In this document: positions 35,107 through 46,837 of the stretch, in pieces
Position numbering within the stretch: the stretch's first letter is position 1
Layout of the letters: every line of letters starts with the position of its first letter
Source of the DNA: Antennarius striatus
Taxonomy: Eukaryota > Chordata > Actinopteri > Lophiiformes > Antennariidae
DNA length: 64,000 bases
Reading direction: 5' to 3'
Assembly: GCF_040054535.1 (NCBI RefSeq)
Contig: NC_090783.1
Coordinates: forward strand, 618,501 to 682,500
Program-made: the position numbers and the translations under genes
The notes under the pieces: model-generated
The model's database searches: none
What the model saw: only the letters and a program-made list of their open reading frames with translations
What the model was told of the DNA's origin: nothing

Positions 35107-35298
35107 GCGGTGACACCTGGGTGGCCGTGATGAAGAAGTTCCAGGGCAGCAGGACTCCCAGCCCGAGCGTGAAGATGATGGTGGCTACGACCCGCCCGCT
35201 GGGGACACAAAACACTTCCTGACTGCAGGTTCACGCCCAGAAACCAGCAGCAGCAGCACCACTCACCGGTCAGCAGGGGGCGTCTTCTCCTGAGGCAT
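31773..35298 (-). CDS. slc29a2: Equilibrative nucleoside transporter 2
   Basis: Twelve coding exons on the minus strand: 35298-35267, 35198-35117, 35025-34880, 34447-34308, 34097-33963, 33873-33776, 33682-33607, 33298-33219, 33060-32952, 32857-32772, 32706-32510 and 31884-31773. Phases close to 430 residues. The SLC29 family moves nucleosides and nucleobases across membranes by facilitated diffusion through 11 helices. Visible marks are helix 1 (GLGVLLPWNFF), a first extracellular loop with N-glycosylation sites (NATSNST), SQLPLLLFTLLNSFLYQ, MSGQGLAGMFAAVAM, FITPCV, TLSVFPVVT and FSNGYL. These match the SLC29A2 type better than SLC29A1. The central cytoplasmic loop is short (about 45 residues), which explains a length slightly below the usual 456. 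Two acceptors abut microsatellites. An untranslated exon likely precedes it at 36278. Confidence 0.92.
34101..34253. repeat. (CA)n with GTAACA interruptions in slc29a2 intron
   Basis: On the transcribed strand this is (TG)n ending TGTGTGTTCAG directly at the exon 5 acceptor (34098), so the repeat stands where the polypyrimidine tract should be. Confidence 0.95.
34460..34812. repeat. (CAT)n/(CAC)n microsatellite in slc29a2 intron
   Basis: About 117 trinucleotide units of CAT and CAC. On the sense strand of slc29a2 it is (ATG)n/(GTG)n, ending about 12 bases before the exon 4 acceptor (GTGTCACCAG). It produces histidine-rich and methionine-rich open frames that are not genes. Confidence 0.97.
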
Positions 35299-36277
35299 TC
35301 TGGGTAACGGGGTCCACTCTGACAAGACATCAGCTCATTACATTCACGCTTTGTCGCTAACAGCGTTTAAATAACGTTTAATAGTGAGCTGCTAAAACCG
35401 TTAGCATCTCGCCAGGACGTCTACAGCTTCTGCCTCAGCAGCCAATCAGCTTCATCCTCACTTCAACTCACGTTAAAGAACGAAAGAAGGACCCGCCCAC
35501 ATCAGGAGTTTAATCTGGATCAGCTGATCCAGATTAAACCGATCTAGACTGACCTGAGAGCCGATCGATGGAACCGATTCAGTCTGACCTGGATCCAGAA
35601 CAAAACCATGTGACTCCTGATGGGGGAGGGGGACGGGGTCACATGATGAGGGCCAATCAATCAGGAGCCAGCTGAAAGTTCTAGGTGAGGCTGAACTCCT
35701 CTGAACTCCACCCCCCCACTCTAAAATTCCTTCTCTGTGCTCAGTCCTTCAGGCTGGGGCTCGTCTGTGACGTCATCAGCAGGTGGCGCCAATGAACAGC
35801 TGTGATCCGGTTCGATGGGACTTCTGGGACCTTCATGTGGGTTCTCCCTCCGGACTCTAAACCCTGATTCTGATCGAGTCCCGCATTTATTCTCTTTTAC
35901 TCCTTTTTATTCTCCCCTATTGTCATTTATTCTCCTTTATTCTCTTTTACTCTTTTTTATTCTCTTTTACTCTTTTTTAGTCTCTTTCACTATTTTTTAT
36001 TCTCCCTTATTGTCATTTATTCTCCTTTAATTGCCGTCATTCCCATTTATTCTCCTTTTTTTTTTCCTCGTTTATTCTCATTTATTCCACATTTACGACA
36101 CCTGCGTGACGCGACGCCGACAGGTGTGTCTGTCATCGGTGAAAACATGAACTAATATTCTACAACAAGGTCATCTCAATCCGCTGTAAACCGTCCCTCA
36201 CCTGTACAGGTCGGCTCCGCCACGGTCAACACGACCAGGTGAGAAGGCTCGGCCAGGTAGAGAGACGAGGAGCTCAC

Positions 36278-36460
36278 CTGAGGGTCGCGCGGGGAGCTGC
36301 TGCGGGTTCTGGCTTCCAGAGCCTCGCGCTCCTTTCACTGAAGACTTTTTGGGGGCTCGCGGCCAATACAGGTGTCGAGGAAACGGTTTGAGACGTTTCT
36401 GTGGGGCGGGTCCGTTTAATTGGGGGGTTTGAACCGAAGCACGTGACCCAGTTCACACCG
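36278..36460 (-). promoter_or_regulatory. slc29a2: CpG-rich promoter and untranslated exon 1 of slc29a2
   Basis: The minus strand has a GC-rich stretch ending CCTCAG|GTGAGCTC (exon end 36278). The coding exon at 35298 has its own acceptor (CTTGTCAG, exon from 35318), so an upstream untranslated exon is required and this is the best candidate. Confidence 0.5.
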
Positions 36461-37679
36461 GCCGCACGCGCCCGTTTGGAACAGAACAGGGGGGCAGAAC
36501 TCCGGACACCGGAAGTTCTGGTTCCGAAATCTTCATGAATCGTTTTGTGGCGTGAAAATAAACCGTTTTTAATTTTGATCAGTTTTAATCAGGTCCGAAT
36601 TCAGTTAAAACTCATTTATAATTGAAAATAACTGATAAGGAAGATACGCACCCATGACGTCAGAGGAGGTAATGTTCGCTGAGTCACGTAATGAGCAGAA
36701 CAGCACGTTTCATGTTTTGGAAAATAGAACAAAGTCGTGGAAAGTTTGTTTTGTATTTGATGAATTCATCATGTGATATCTTAGGAAAGTCGGTGTTTAC
36801 TCAGTTCATTATGCAAAAATTGAACTAAATTGAACTCAACAAATAATATTAAAACAACTATTCAAATTAAACCTGTTTCACTCATGAAAATCTACCTGGA
36901 AAGTAAACTGATGAACAGAGTTTGACTGAAGAGCCGCGAAGAATCAATAAAGCCGTCAGAATGACAACACGAATTAATGATCAGTTTTGTGATCTCAGTG
37001 AAAAACAACCTAAAATTTGGCACGCTTTGGGTGGCGTGCCAACATGTCTTCATTGACTGTGTGAAGCAGTCCAGGTTCACACAGTGAAACAAATACACTC
37101 CCATCGTGACCTTCATGACGCAGTGCAACATATTCAATGCAGTGTAAACACGTTTATGTTCACACTGCATCTAACCTGATCTGTAAAGCATTAGTGAGCG
37201 ATTTACGAAGGATTACTGAGGCATTTTATTAATAAATATAATTTATTATTTGTTAGTGTGTACGTGTCAGAGAGAGAGGACCAAGGGGACGTTAATTGAG
37301 CTGTTTTTGATAATAACAGTAACTTTAATATTAATATTTAACATGATTAAACTTTTGAGTAGTGAATTTGTTCGCTTTATTTTGAAAGGCATCTGAAAGT
37401 TGCACCGAATACTTATGCTGCGTTCAAGTCGGCAGTAATGTCGACAATCACAAATGCAAATTGGCGAAACCTCAACAGAAAAGCGAATTAAAATGATAAT
37501 CTGGAAAAACAATACAGAAACACGTCAACTAGAACTACACTGAGGTTTATAGACTGTTCGGTGGATTATAAAGTTGAATCTGGTGACACTGGTTGAAAAA
37601 TCCAACTCCAGATGCCTTCAAATGATCCTGGAGGAGTGTTGAAAAGGGATTTTCCTACAGTCTGTTGTGTCCTGAACGC
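36461..37679. other. Intergenic spacer between divergent slc29a2 and peli1
   Basis: AT-rich with no coding exon seen. A palindromic cAMP-response element, TGACGTCA, is at 36655-36662 and an AP-1-like TGAGTCA at about 36680. Whether they are used is unknown. Confidence 0.45.
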
Positions 37680-37866
37680 AGCATCGGTTTCGCTTGTCTG
37701 AGCGCGAGACGCGGAACAAAACCCTCAGTTTTGGTCCAACGAGTCAAACGAGTCGTTGACCGGCGGACACCGGACGTTCAGCGGGGGCTCCGTCCGCCCA
37801 GAAACACCGCCGGTAACCGGGAGCCGGGACGCAGACATCCGGGAGCAAGGGATAGCGCGAGCCGGT
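37680..37866 (+). promoter_or_regulatory. peli1: CpG-rich segment, possible peli1 first exon
   Basis: A local CpG-dense island upstream of peli1 ends with GAGCCG|GTAACT, a usable but weak donor. The first coding exon of peli1 has an acceptor (TCTGTAG, exon from 39754), so an upstream exon must exist. Placement is tentative. Confidence 0.35.
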
Positions 37867-38708
37867 AACTTTTTTAAAAGTTTGTTTTATAACACCTGTC
37901 GGTTGTCTCTTCCTTTTCGCTCGCGCCTTTAGCTGTGATGCTAACCAGAGAGCTAGTTAGCTCCGGCATAAAGCAGCTAACCCTAACCCTGTTAGCACGG
38001 AGAGATTCGCTTCACGCTAGCAACGTCCACGGTAAGAGGCTAAGCTAACAGTTTGAGGCTAACGCTCTGCTCGTCCTGTTCGTGTCAATAAAGTTTTTTT
38101 TATTGCGTCCGTGTTCTAGTGTGTTTTGTAACCTGACATCACGACGTTCCTGCTGTGTTCACGGTCACTTTACTGACTTTAACGTGTTTAAATTAATTGT
38201 TCAAACGTTTTCCCACGTTTATCCTCTATTTTATTTGTTCTGTTTTCCCGTCTGCTGTGGATTCATAAACTAGGAAGTCATAAAGACAAAAGTTTTGATT
38301 CGTTTTTCTTGACCACAACAGATTGTACATTATAATTATGAAATATACTATATAAAGTATATAGATGAAGTATATTATCTTTTATAGACGAAATATAATG
38401 TGAAATATATAGATGAAGTATCTTATATAAAGTATGCTATCTTATATAAATGAAGTATATTATCCTAAAGATCTAAAATCTTGTCAGTAATATTTTTCTT
38501 TAGTGGTTTTGAAGTTATAAAAAAACCTTACAAGACAATTATTCTTTATTGAGTTGACTTTAGTTTTATATAGTTTTCATGTCTGTTGTGCTCAAACTAC
38601 TTTTAACTTTTAACAGTACTTTTCTTTAGTGTGTGTGTCTGTGTGTGTGTGTGTCTGTGTGTGTGTGTGTCTGTGTGTGTGTGTGTGTGTCTGTGTGTGT
38701 GTGTGTGT

Positions 38709-38765
<57 letters not shown>

Positions 38766-39753
38766 GCCCAGCTGGTCTCTCTTGTTCCAGCCTCCTGAAC
38801 TGATTAGAATGCAGCGTCCCAGCAGAGCATCTGCCCCAGCAGACGCTGCTTTTGTTCCCCGTTCAGAACTTGAAAGTCGTCCTGCTTTGTCGGACGGTCA
38901 GCGCTGAGTGAAGACTCGTGGAGGCGTTAACCCCCCCCCTACCCGGGACACGGGGATGTGGGTCTAGAACCTTCAGAATGTTATGTTCAGGTGGATCAGA
39001 GTCAACCAGGAGGTCGTGGGTGAAGAGCTCTGGCTTTATGTGGACATAATGAACAGTGTAGTAACGGGGTCACACTGGTGTGATGTCACCCCCCCTTTTT
39101 TTTTTTCTAAGGACAGTTGGTGTGCCAGGCTGATCCCTGACAGCCTTTGTTAGTGTCTGTTGCCATGGTGAAGTGGGTCAGTGTGTGTCGGGGGGTATTT
39201 TCTGTGACGGGTAAAACGACATGATAGACGTTGTAAACAAATGATGCTTGTGTCTGGATCTGAGTCATGTGACCTGTCATGTGACCGCGGCCCGTGATGT
39301 CACGGCGAACACGTCGCTCTTCACCAGACGAAAAACAAAGAGCGTTTGTGGCGCGTTGAAGTCGTCCTCCCTCCAGCGCCAGGCAGTGAATGGCTTTCTG
39401 TCCCCCCCCACACCCCCTCCATGTATTTATGTGCCCTGGAATAAGCTGCGGTCAGGATGTGGGGGGGGGGTCGTCTTCGTCATGCGTGTTGAAGAACGGA
39501 TGAATCGTGTGTGTGTTGGTTGTTGTTACTCAGAATCACGTTCGGCGCTCGTCACCGATGCAGATGCCCCCGTCTGGCGTCTAACTGCCCCTCTGTGTTC
39601 GCCATGAATACACACATTGTGGGCCGCCGTCGTGTGTGTGTGTGCATCCCTGCATGCGTGTGTGTGCGTGTGTGTGTCGTCATGAAGGACATTCAGTGTG
39701 TTGCGATGAAGCCATCCGTGTTTCAAACTGACTCTTTCTGATTGCGTCTGTAG
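37867..39753. other. peli1 upstream or first-intron sequence
   Basis: It includes a (GT)n run with interruptions at 38627-38763 and diverged ATATAGATGAAGTAT repeats at 38340-38460. No coding exon was recognised. 38810-38910 has an open frame but lacks support. Confidence 0.45.
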
Positions 39754-39761
39754 GTGAGGTG

Positions 39762-39801
<40 letters not shown>

Positions 39802-39871
39802 ATGCCGATGGAGACGCCCTGAGGGACATCGTGTGAACCCCCCACCCCCACCCCCCAAGAAGTCTGCACAC

Positions 39872-41805
39872 ATGTTTTCACTCGGCCAGGAAAACATCTC
39901 CACCAAAGGGCCGGTCAAGTATGGAGAGCTCATCGTGCTCGGGTGAGTGTGTGTGTGTGTGTGTGTTTCTGATCAAAGGTTATGACATCATCAGTCAGGA
40001 TGATTGATCACGCCGTCAGTCTGGCGGTTGGTTTGTAGCTGCTTTGGTTCTGAACACAGAGACACGTCTTTTCTTAGATTCTCTGAGCGTCAGAAGCCGG
40101 AAGTGACATCACAGTCGTAGCCTCATCAGCCAATCGCTGTAGCCGCGGCGCTCCGTGTTCAGTCCGTCGGTTTGAACGCCGCCGCCATGATCCGTCACGC
40201 TGCCGGTCGTAAACCAGGACGTGTGAAGGTTGTTTGGTTCCGATGGAACTGACGCGTGTCCACTTCCTGTTTCCTGTCCAGGTGTAACGGCTCGCTGCCC
40301 GCCGGCGACAAGGGGAGGCGGAGGAGCCGCTTCACGCTGTGTCGCAGGAACAAGGCCAACGGCGTGAAGCCCAGCACCGTGCACTCGTCCTGCACGCCGC
40401 AGGCCGCCAAGGTGAGTGCCGTGACATCATCACAGGTCCGAGCCCCGCCCACCGGCTTCAGCGTGACCTGTCGTGTCCCCCCCAGGCCGTCAGCAACAAG
40501 GAGCAGCACAGCATCTCCTACACGCTGTCCCGTGCCCAGACGGTGGTGGTGGAGTACACCCACGACGGCGCCGCCGACATGTTCCAGGTAGCGGCGCGCT
40601 AACGGTTAGCGTAGCATCTGCGCTAACTGCCGCCGGAACTCATTTCCTGTTTTATTTCCCCACGCCGCCGCAGATCGGCCGTTCCACGGAGAACCCTATC
40701 GACTTCGTGGTGACAGACACGCTGCCTGGCAACCAGAGCCCCGCCCTTGGCCCCGCCCACCCCCCGGCGCTGCAGAGCACCATCTCCCGCTTCGCCTGCC
40801 GCATCATCTGCCAGAGGAACCCGCCGTACGCCGCGCGGATCTACGCCGCCGGCTTCGACTCCTCCAAGAACATCTTCCTGGGGGTACGCTGGGGGAGGGA
40901 ATTGGGGGGGGCGGGGTCACGAAGCGCTGACCAGTCAAACTGATCTGTGATCTGCAGGAGAAGGCAGCAAAATGGAGGACGTGTGACGGCCAGATGGACG
41001 GCCTGACCACCAACGGCGTGTTGGTGATGCACCCCCGCCGCGGCTTCAGCCAGGACTCCGCCCCCGGCCTGTGGCGGGAGATCTCCGTCTGCGGGGGCGT
41101 GTTCACGCTGAGGGAGACCCGCTCGTCGCAGCAGAGGGGTGATGCGGTGGGTTTCCTCTCTGAACAGGAAGTAGCGTGGCGGGGGTGTATTTGCGTCTGA
41201 CGTGACGGACTTTCTGTCCCCCCCCCCTTCAGGTGGACGCCGAGTGCAACACGCTGGTGGACGGCTCGCTCATCGACCTGTGCGGCGCCACCCTGCTGTG
41301 GCGCACGGCGGAGGGGCTGGCGCGCACCCCCACCGTCAAACACTTGGAGGCGTTGCGGCAGGAGCTGAACGCGGGGCGCCCCCAGTGCCCCGTGGGCTTC
41401 AACACGCTGGCCTTCCCCAGCCTGCGGCGCAACGGCCCCCCCGACGACCGCCAGCCGTGGGCCTACCTGCGCTGCGGACACGTGCACGGCTACCACGGCT
41501 GGGGGGGGCGCTGCGAGCCGGCGGCGGAGCGTCAGGAGAGGGAGTGCCCCATGTGCCGGGCGCGGGGGCCCTACGTGCCGCTGTGGCTGGGCTGCGAGGC
41601 GGGCTTCTACGTGGACGCCGACCCCCCCAGCCACGCCTTCGTGCCCTGCGGACACGTCTGCTCCGAGAAGACCACCGCCTACTGGGGGCAGATCCCGCTG
41701 CCCCATGGGACGCATGCCTTCCACGCCGCCTGCCCCTTCTGCATCCAGCCGCTGGGCGGGGGGGCCGGCTGCGTCAGGCTCATCTTCCAGAGCCCGCTGG
41801 ACTAG
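39872..41805 (+). CDS. peli1: Pellino E3 ubiquitin ligase 1
   Basis: Six coding exons: 39872-39942, 40282-40411, 40486-40587, 40674-40883, 40958-41146 and 41233-41805, giving 424 residues (the usual length is about 418). Pellino proteins bind phosphorylated IRAK kinases through an N-terminal forkhead-associated-like domain and build ubiquitin chains through a C-terminal RING-like domain in Toll/IL-1 receptor signalling. Visible: KYGELIVLG near the N-terminus, QHSISYTLSRAQTVVVEYTH, IGRSTENPIDFVVTDT, and the cysteine/histidine motifs CGHVHGYHGWG, CPMC, CGHVCSEKT and HAACPFC. N-terminal sequence and the vps54 neighbour favour peli1 over peli2 or peli3. A small Pro/Ala-rich insertion lies near residue 150. 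Exon 6 is very GC-rich at third codon positions. A (GT)n run lies in the 5' untranslated exon at about 39759-39801. Confidence 0.92.
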
Positions 41806-42622
41806 AACCCTTAACCCCCCCCAGGAGGACGCAGCCTTAAATTAATCTTTATAACTTAATTTAACATCATCTCCGTCGCCTTAAGGAACATCAGATCCTC
41901 ACCTGATGGGGGGGGGGGCGTCAGGAGGAGGTGATGGACTCTTTACCTCCCATCTCTGTTGTGGTTTTTTGGGGGTGTTCTAACAGCTTTTAACCGGCTT
42001 CAGGTTCTGTCCTTTAAGAACTTCCTTTATAAACAGGAAGTTCAAACCATTCCTCAGTGGTTCTGCTCAGAGTGCCGCGTGTGGTTTTACCGTGACGGGG
42101 GCAGGGGGGGTCGGACCCCAACACGAGTCGCTCATGAAGAACAAACCGTCTCCTCAGATCAGCTCACCCTCAAATGTTTACAAGTTTATAAAATGCACTC
42201 CAGGGGTTTGAGAAGAAGGATCATATTGTTGAACCCCCCCCCCACATAAAGAGAACGCCTTGAAGTTAAAGCTGGACAGAGCGTGTTAGCATTCAGCTAA
42301 CAACACTGGTCTTTGCTAAAGTTATTGGTTTGATTCAGGTCATTTGAAGCTGATAAGGAACTAAATCCAGGTTTTTTTCAAACAACACAAACCAAACCGG
42401 GGGGGGGGTTTCTAAATTCCTCAAGTGTGAAAAGTGAAACTATGCAGTTAAATAAATTATCTGTGGAGTCTGGAGCAGAGAACCTGATCCAATCACCAGC
42501 GTGTCAACGGAACCGGAAGTTACTCGACTTCCTGTTTGTCGTCTTATTTATTATTACACTGTTGTGTTCTTGTTGTTTTTGTGGAGAACAAACCAAAAGT
42601 CTTTGTAAGCTTGTTTAATAAA
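41806..42622 (+). terminator. peli1: peli1 3' untranslated region and poly(A) signal
   Basis: AATAAA is at 42617-42622, followed by a T-rich stretch and a poly-G run. An earlier AATAAA-like site is near 42449. No other gene was seen. Confidence 0.5.
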
Positions 42623-42949
42623 ACTGATTCAGATTTCATTGATCACATTCCTGGGGGGGGGGACTTAAAGTTCCAGAGTGAATGTAAAGCATTTAGTTAA
42701 TTCAATCTGTGGACACGTCAGTCTGGTGTCACAACAGTAAAACATTTTATTTTACTTTTATTTCTACATTGAAGTCCTGTTGATTTATTTTTAAATATTT
42801 TTTGTACAACAAAATTAGAAGACAATTATTTTAACTTCATTCACCGGGTGATGGAACCTCCTGAAGGGATGAATATAGTCCTACTCTACGCCGCTGATAC
42901 GAGCTTCAGCCACCAGGGGGCAATATCGATACAGGGCGGGAGCGTCCTG

Positions 42950-43115
42950 AATGACACCAGAAGAAGTCGCCGTGGCTCCTCCTCCCGCGGTGCATGCTGG
43001 TCAGTGTAATGGCGGAAGCTGTCGCCGTGAGCTCTGTGGTTCCGCTCCCGGTTCGTCCGGGGCTCCTGTGACGGTGCAGAGGAGAAGCTCCGGCCGCCGT
43101 GCTTCACGCCACAGG
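42950..43115 (+). promoter_or_regulatory. vps54: CpG-rich promoter and untranslated exon 1 of vps54
   Basis: A CpG-dense stretch ends with GCCACAG|GTATGG (exon end 43115). The first coding exon of vps54 follows a CCTTCAG acceptor near 44111, so an upstream untranslated exon is expected here. Confidence 0.5.
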
Positions 43116-44131
43116 TATGGAAGAGACAGGACGGCTGCGGCCACCGGAAGTCACGGGCTACCGCTTCCGGAGCGGTGCCTATCTGCAGCTAGCCTGTTAG
43201 CATTAGCCAGTCTACGTGTAACCCTGCCGGACTAGCAAACAGCTTTAGCACTAGCTGCAGCTGCTTTGAGTCATTGTCAATGAACGTGATCAGTTTTGTG
43301 TGTCTCGAGGTATCGATTAGTGTTGCGTTCACTGTCGGCTCGGACACTTTGGAGCTGGAGAATTGAAGCAGTGAATTCAGACGCCAGCTGAGCTCTGAAG
43401 CTAACCGGCTAGCTTGACATGGTTATAATTCACAGGTTAAAGAGGAAGATGCTTCATGTTGGGATGAAGTTATCATGATGACGTCAATGATTATTGATTA
43501 TTAATAATCAAACATCCAGTTAATGACGTTAATAATTACATCCGGTGGTCGGGCTGCCTTCAGTCCACATAGAGACTGATAAATAATTAAATAATAAATA
43601 AATAATTAAAATCTTTTTTTAAAGCTGAAGGGAGACTTTAAATGAGTTATTTTTAAACCGACGTGTGTTTCTAGTTCTACTTTAACTCTAATTTCTTCTA
43701 CTGACATCAGTGATGGTTTGTTTGGCTTTGAGTAAGAACCACGTGACAGGTTTACACGCTATCTGATTGGACACGTGTCCCAGGAGATCCCAATAATCAG
43801 GGAGGGGGTCCAGTTAAAGGGGGTCAGCTCTGATTGTTTTTTATTTGTGTCAGCGTCAGTGTGTTTCAATCTCGCGTGAATAATCTAATCTAATCCACCC
43901 GCCCTGTGACGGGCGTATTGTTGTCTACAAGGCGCTGATTGATGCACCTATGGAGCACACCTCTGTTGCTAGGAGACCATCAGTCAGACTCTAGGGCGGA
44001 GCCGCTGTCAAACTGGACAAACCGGTTCGTCGATGTTTCAGACGTGGACTTCTTGAAGGTATAAAAACTGAGTTTCTCTTCCTGTGGGCGTCGGCCTCCA
44101 GCTCGCCTTCAGGGAGCCGAGCCCCCATGCC
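43116..44131 (+). other. Probable first intron of vps54
   Basis: No coding exon was seen. It has AT-rich stretches (43560-43620) and ends with a pyrimidine tract and acceptor just before the vps54 start codon. Confidence 0.45.
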
Positions 44132-45238
44132 ATGGCCTCCAGCCACAGCTCCTCCCCGGGGGGGCGCAGCGGAGGCCGCGACGGGATGTACCACAAGGAG
44201 CGTGACCCCTCCCCACGGCGCTGCCGGCCCCTCCGGTCGTTGCCCGACGTCTGTCCCGCGGAGCCCACGGGCGAGAGGCAGGGGGGCCTGTGCGATGGCC
44301 CATCGGTGGTGGCGGAGCACGACAGGTGGACGGTGTTCAGCTCCAGGGTCAACCTCCCCGCCGCCCTGAACGACCCCCGCCTCGCCAAGAGGGAGTCCGA
44401 CTTCTTCACCAAAACCTGGGGGCTGGACTTCGCCGAGACGGAAGTGATGCCCTCCTTCTGCCTCCCCAACATCACCAGGGAACACTTCGGCCCCTACCTG
44501 CAGGAGACAGCTCAGGTGTGTCCGCCGCATTCAGTTCAGTGACTTCCTGATTTAGACATGAAAGTGTTTCCGGGCTTTGATGTCGGTGACGCTCGTCTTC
44601 CTCTTCTGGTGGACTTCCTGTTAGTCTAGTCTCACAGGAAGTAGAGCAGACGTCCAGCGTCACATCTTCTGATTTCTCTGGTTCTCCTGTAGGGGGCGCC
44701 CCCCCCCCCCAGGTCAACCTCTTCGTCTCCCATCGTCGCTCCTGAATTTGTAACTTTGATGTTTTTACCGTCAGAGGGAACGAATCCACGAACGCTGTAA
44801 GACGATCTGCCCCAGCAAAGACGACGTGGACGCCGTGTCCAGCATCTCCAGCAACCACGGTAGCAAATATCCACCTCCTGCTAACAGAAGCTAAGCTAAG
44901 CTAAGACCTGATCCTGAATCTGCTCCTGTTCCTACCAGAAAAGTCTCGAGCCGATCTGGAACAGGTTCCCAAGGTGACGCCGTGTTCCTGCCTGAAGCTC
45001 CTCCTCCGTTCTGCGCCCCCCCCCCTGACCTCACGTCTGCCTTTGGTTGCAGATCTTCATGAAGCCGGACTTCGCCCTGGAGGACCCCCCCACCTTCAGC
45101 GCCGTTCTGCCCTGGTCTCACTTCAGCGGCGCCGGGGGGAGGGCCAGCCGGGACGCGTCCTCCTCCAAACTCCTGCAGGAGAAGGTGAGACTCGCCCCCC
45201 CTCCTGAGATGTGCATCTCAGACATTCCTTATGGCGCT

Positions 45239-45306
<68 letters not shown>

Positions 45307-46765
45307 AGCTGAGCCACTACCTGGACGTGGTGGAGGTGAGCATCGCTCGTCAGATCTCGCTGCGCTCCGAGGCGTTCTTCCACGCCATGTCGTCGCAGCA
45401 CGAGCTGCAGGACCGCCTCCAGGAGACGCAGCGCGCCGTGGCCGTGCTGCGGGGCCGCACCGCCGCCATCGACCGGGTCATGTGCCAGGGGCCCCTGCGG
45501 GCCGTCCGCACCGCCCTGACGCGCAACAATTGCGTGAAGCTGCACAACAAGCTGAAGCTGATGGCGGCGGTGCACCAGACGCAGCCCACCGTCCAGCTGC
45601 TGCTCTCCACCTCCGAATTCGTCGGCGCCCTGGAGCTCATCACCACCACCAAGGAGGTGCTGCAGCAGGAGCTGCAGGGGGTACACAGCTTCAGGTGAGG
45701 GGGGGGGCACGCTTTAAATCCCCAGGATTAAAGGGTGAATGTACAAGAATTAAAAAAAAAAAAAACTTTTACTTTTTTTTTATTAAAATTTTTTTTTAAT
45801 TAAAAATATATTCATCCCCAGGATTAAAAGATGAATGTACATTTTTAAAAAAAAATTAATTTTAAATTTTTTAAATTAAAAAAAAAACTCCCCAGGATTA
45901 AAGGATGAATGTACATTATTCAGATGAAGTCATCCAGTCTGGTGTGACTCAGCCTCAGGCCTTCAGCACCACCTGCTGGACAGAGGAGGAAGTGCTGCCC
46001 TCATGTGGTCACACCTGTCTGAAAAGTACAAACGTTCAGTACCGGTTGGACCAATGAGAAGAGTCCTGTCTGACCCCCCCCCACAGGCACCTGGGCTCTC
46101 AGCTGTGTGAGCTGGAGAAGCTGATCGACAAGATGATGGTGGAGGACTTCAGCATGTACGCCCGCAGCGACCTGAACCGCAGCCTGAGGGAGGAGCCACA
46201 GGTCCTGGAGAAGGTAAAGCAGTGGCAGGCCCCGCCTCCAGCCCCGCCTCCAAACACATAACGGTAGAACCTCCACACACGAGTGTTTGGAGATACGAGC
46301 CGTCGCCCAGTCACCTAGTCACGGATTAAACTCGTATCTCAGGGTTCTACTGCAGGTTCTACCGTAGGTTCTACTGCAGGTTCTACTGCAGGATCTATAG
46401 TAGGTTCTACCGTAGGTTCTACTGTAGGTTCCACTGTAGGTTCTGCTGTAGGTTCCACTGTAGGTTCTACTTCCCGCCCTACACCTGGTTGTTTCCAGGA
46501 TCTATTTCTGAATCTGGAGCTGAATGAATCTCAGAAAAATGATTGTGTTTGTTTACCGTCACAGGCCCCGCCCACAAACGCTGCCCTGCAGAAGGTGACA
46601 CGCCTTTATTCCGTCGGATCAATAACTGATGATTAAACCAATCGAATCAATCAGACAATAACAATCACACAGACGACACCTGATCTATCATAAATATTCT
46701 GATCAGTCTTGTGATTTAATTTGATCAATGAAAGATTTAATGTTTGACAGTAAACTGATTGTTGT

Positions 46766-46837
<72 letters not shown>

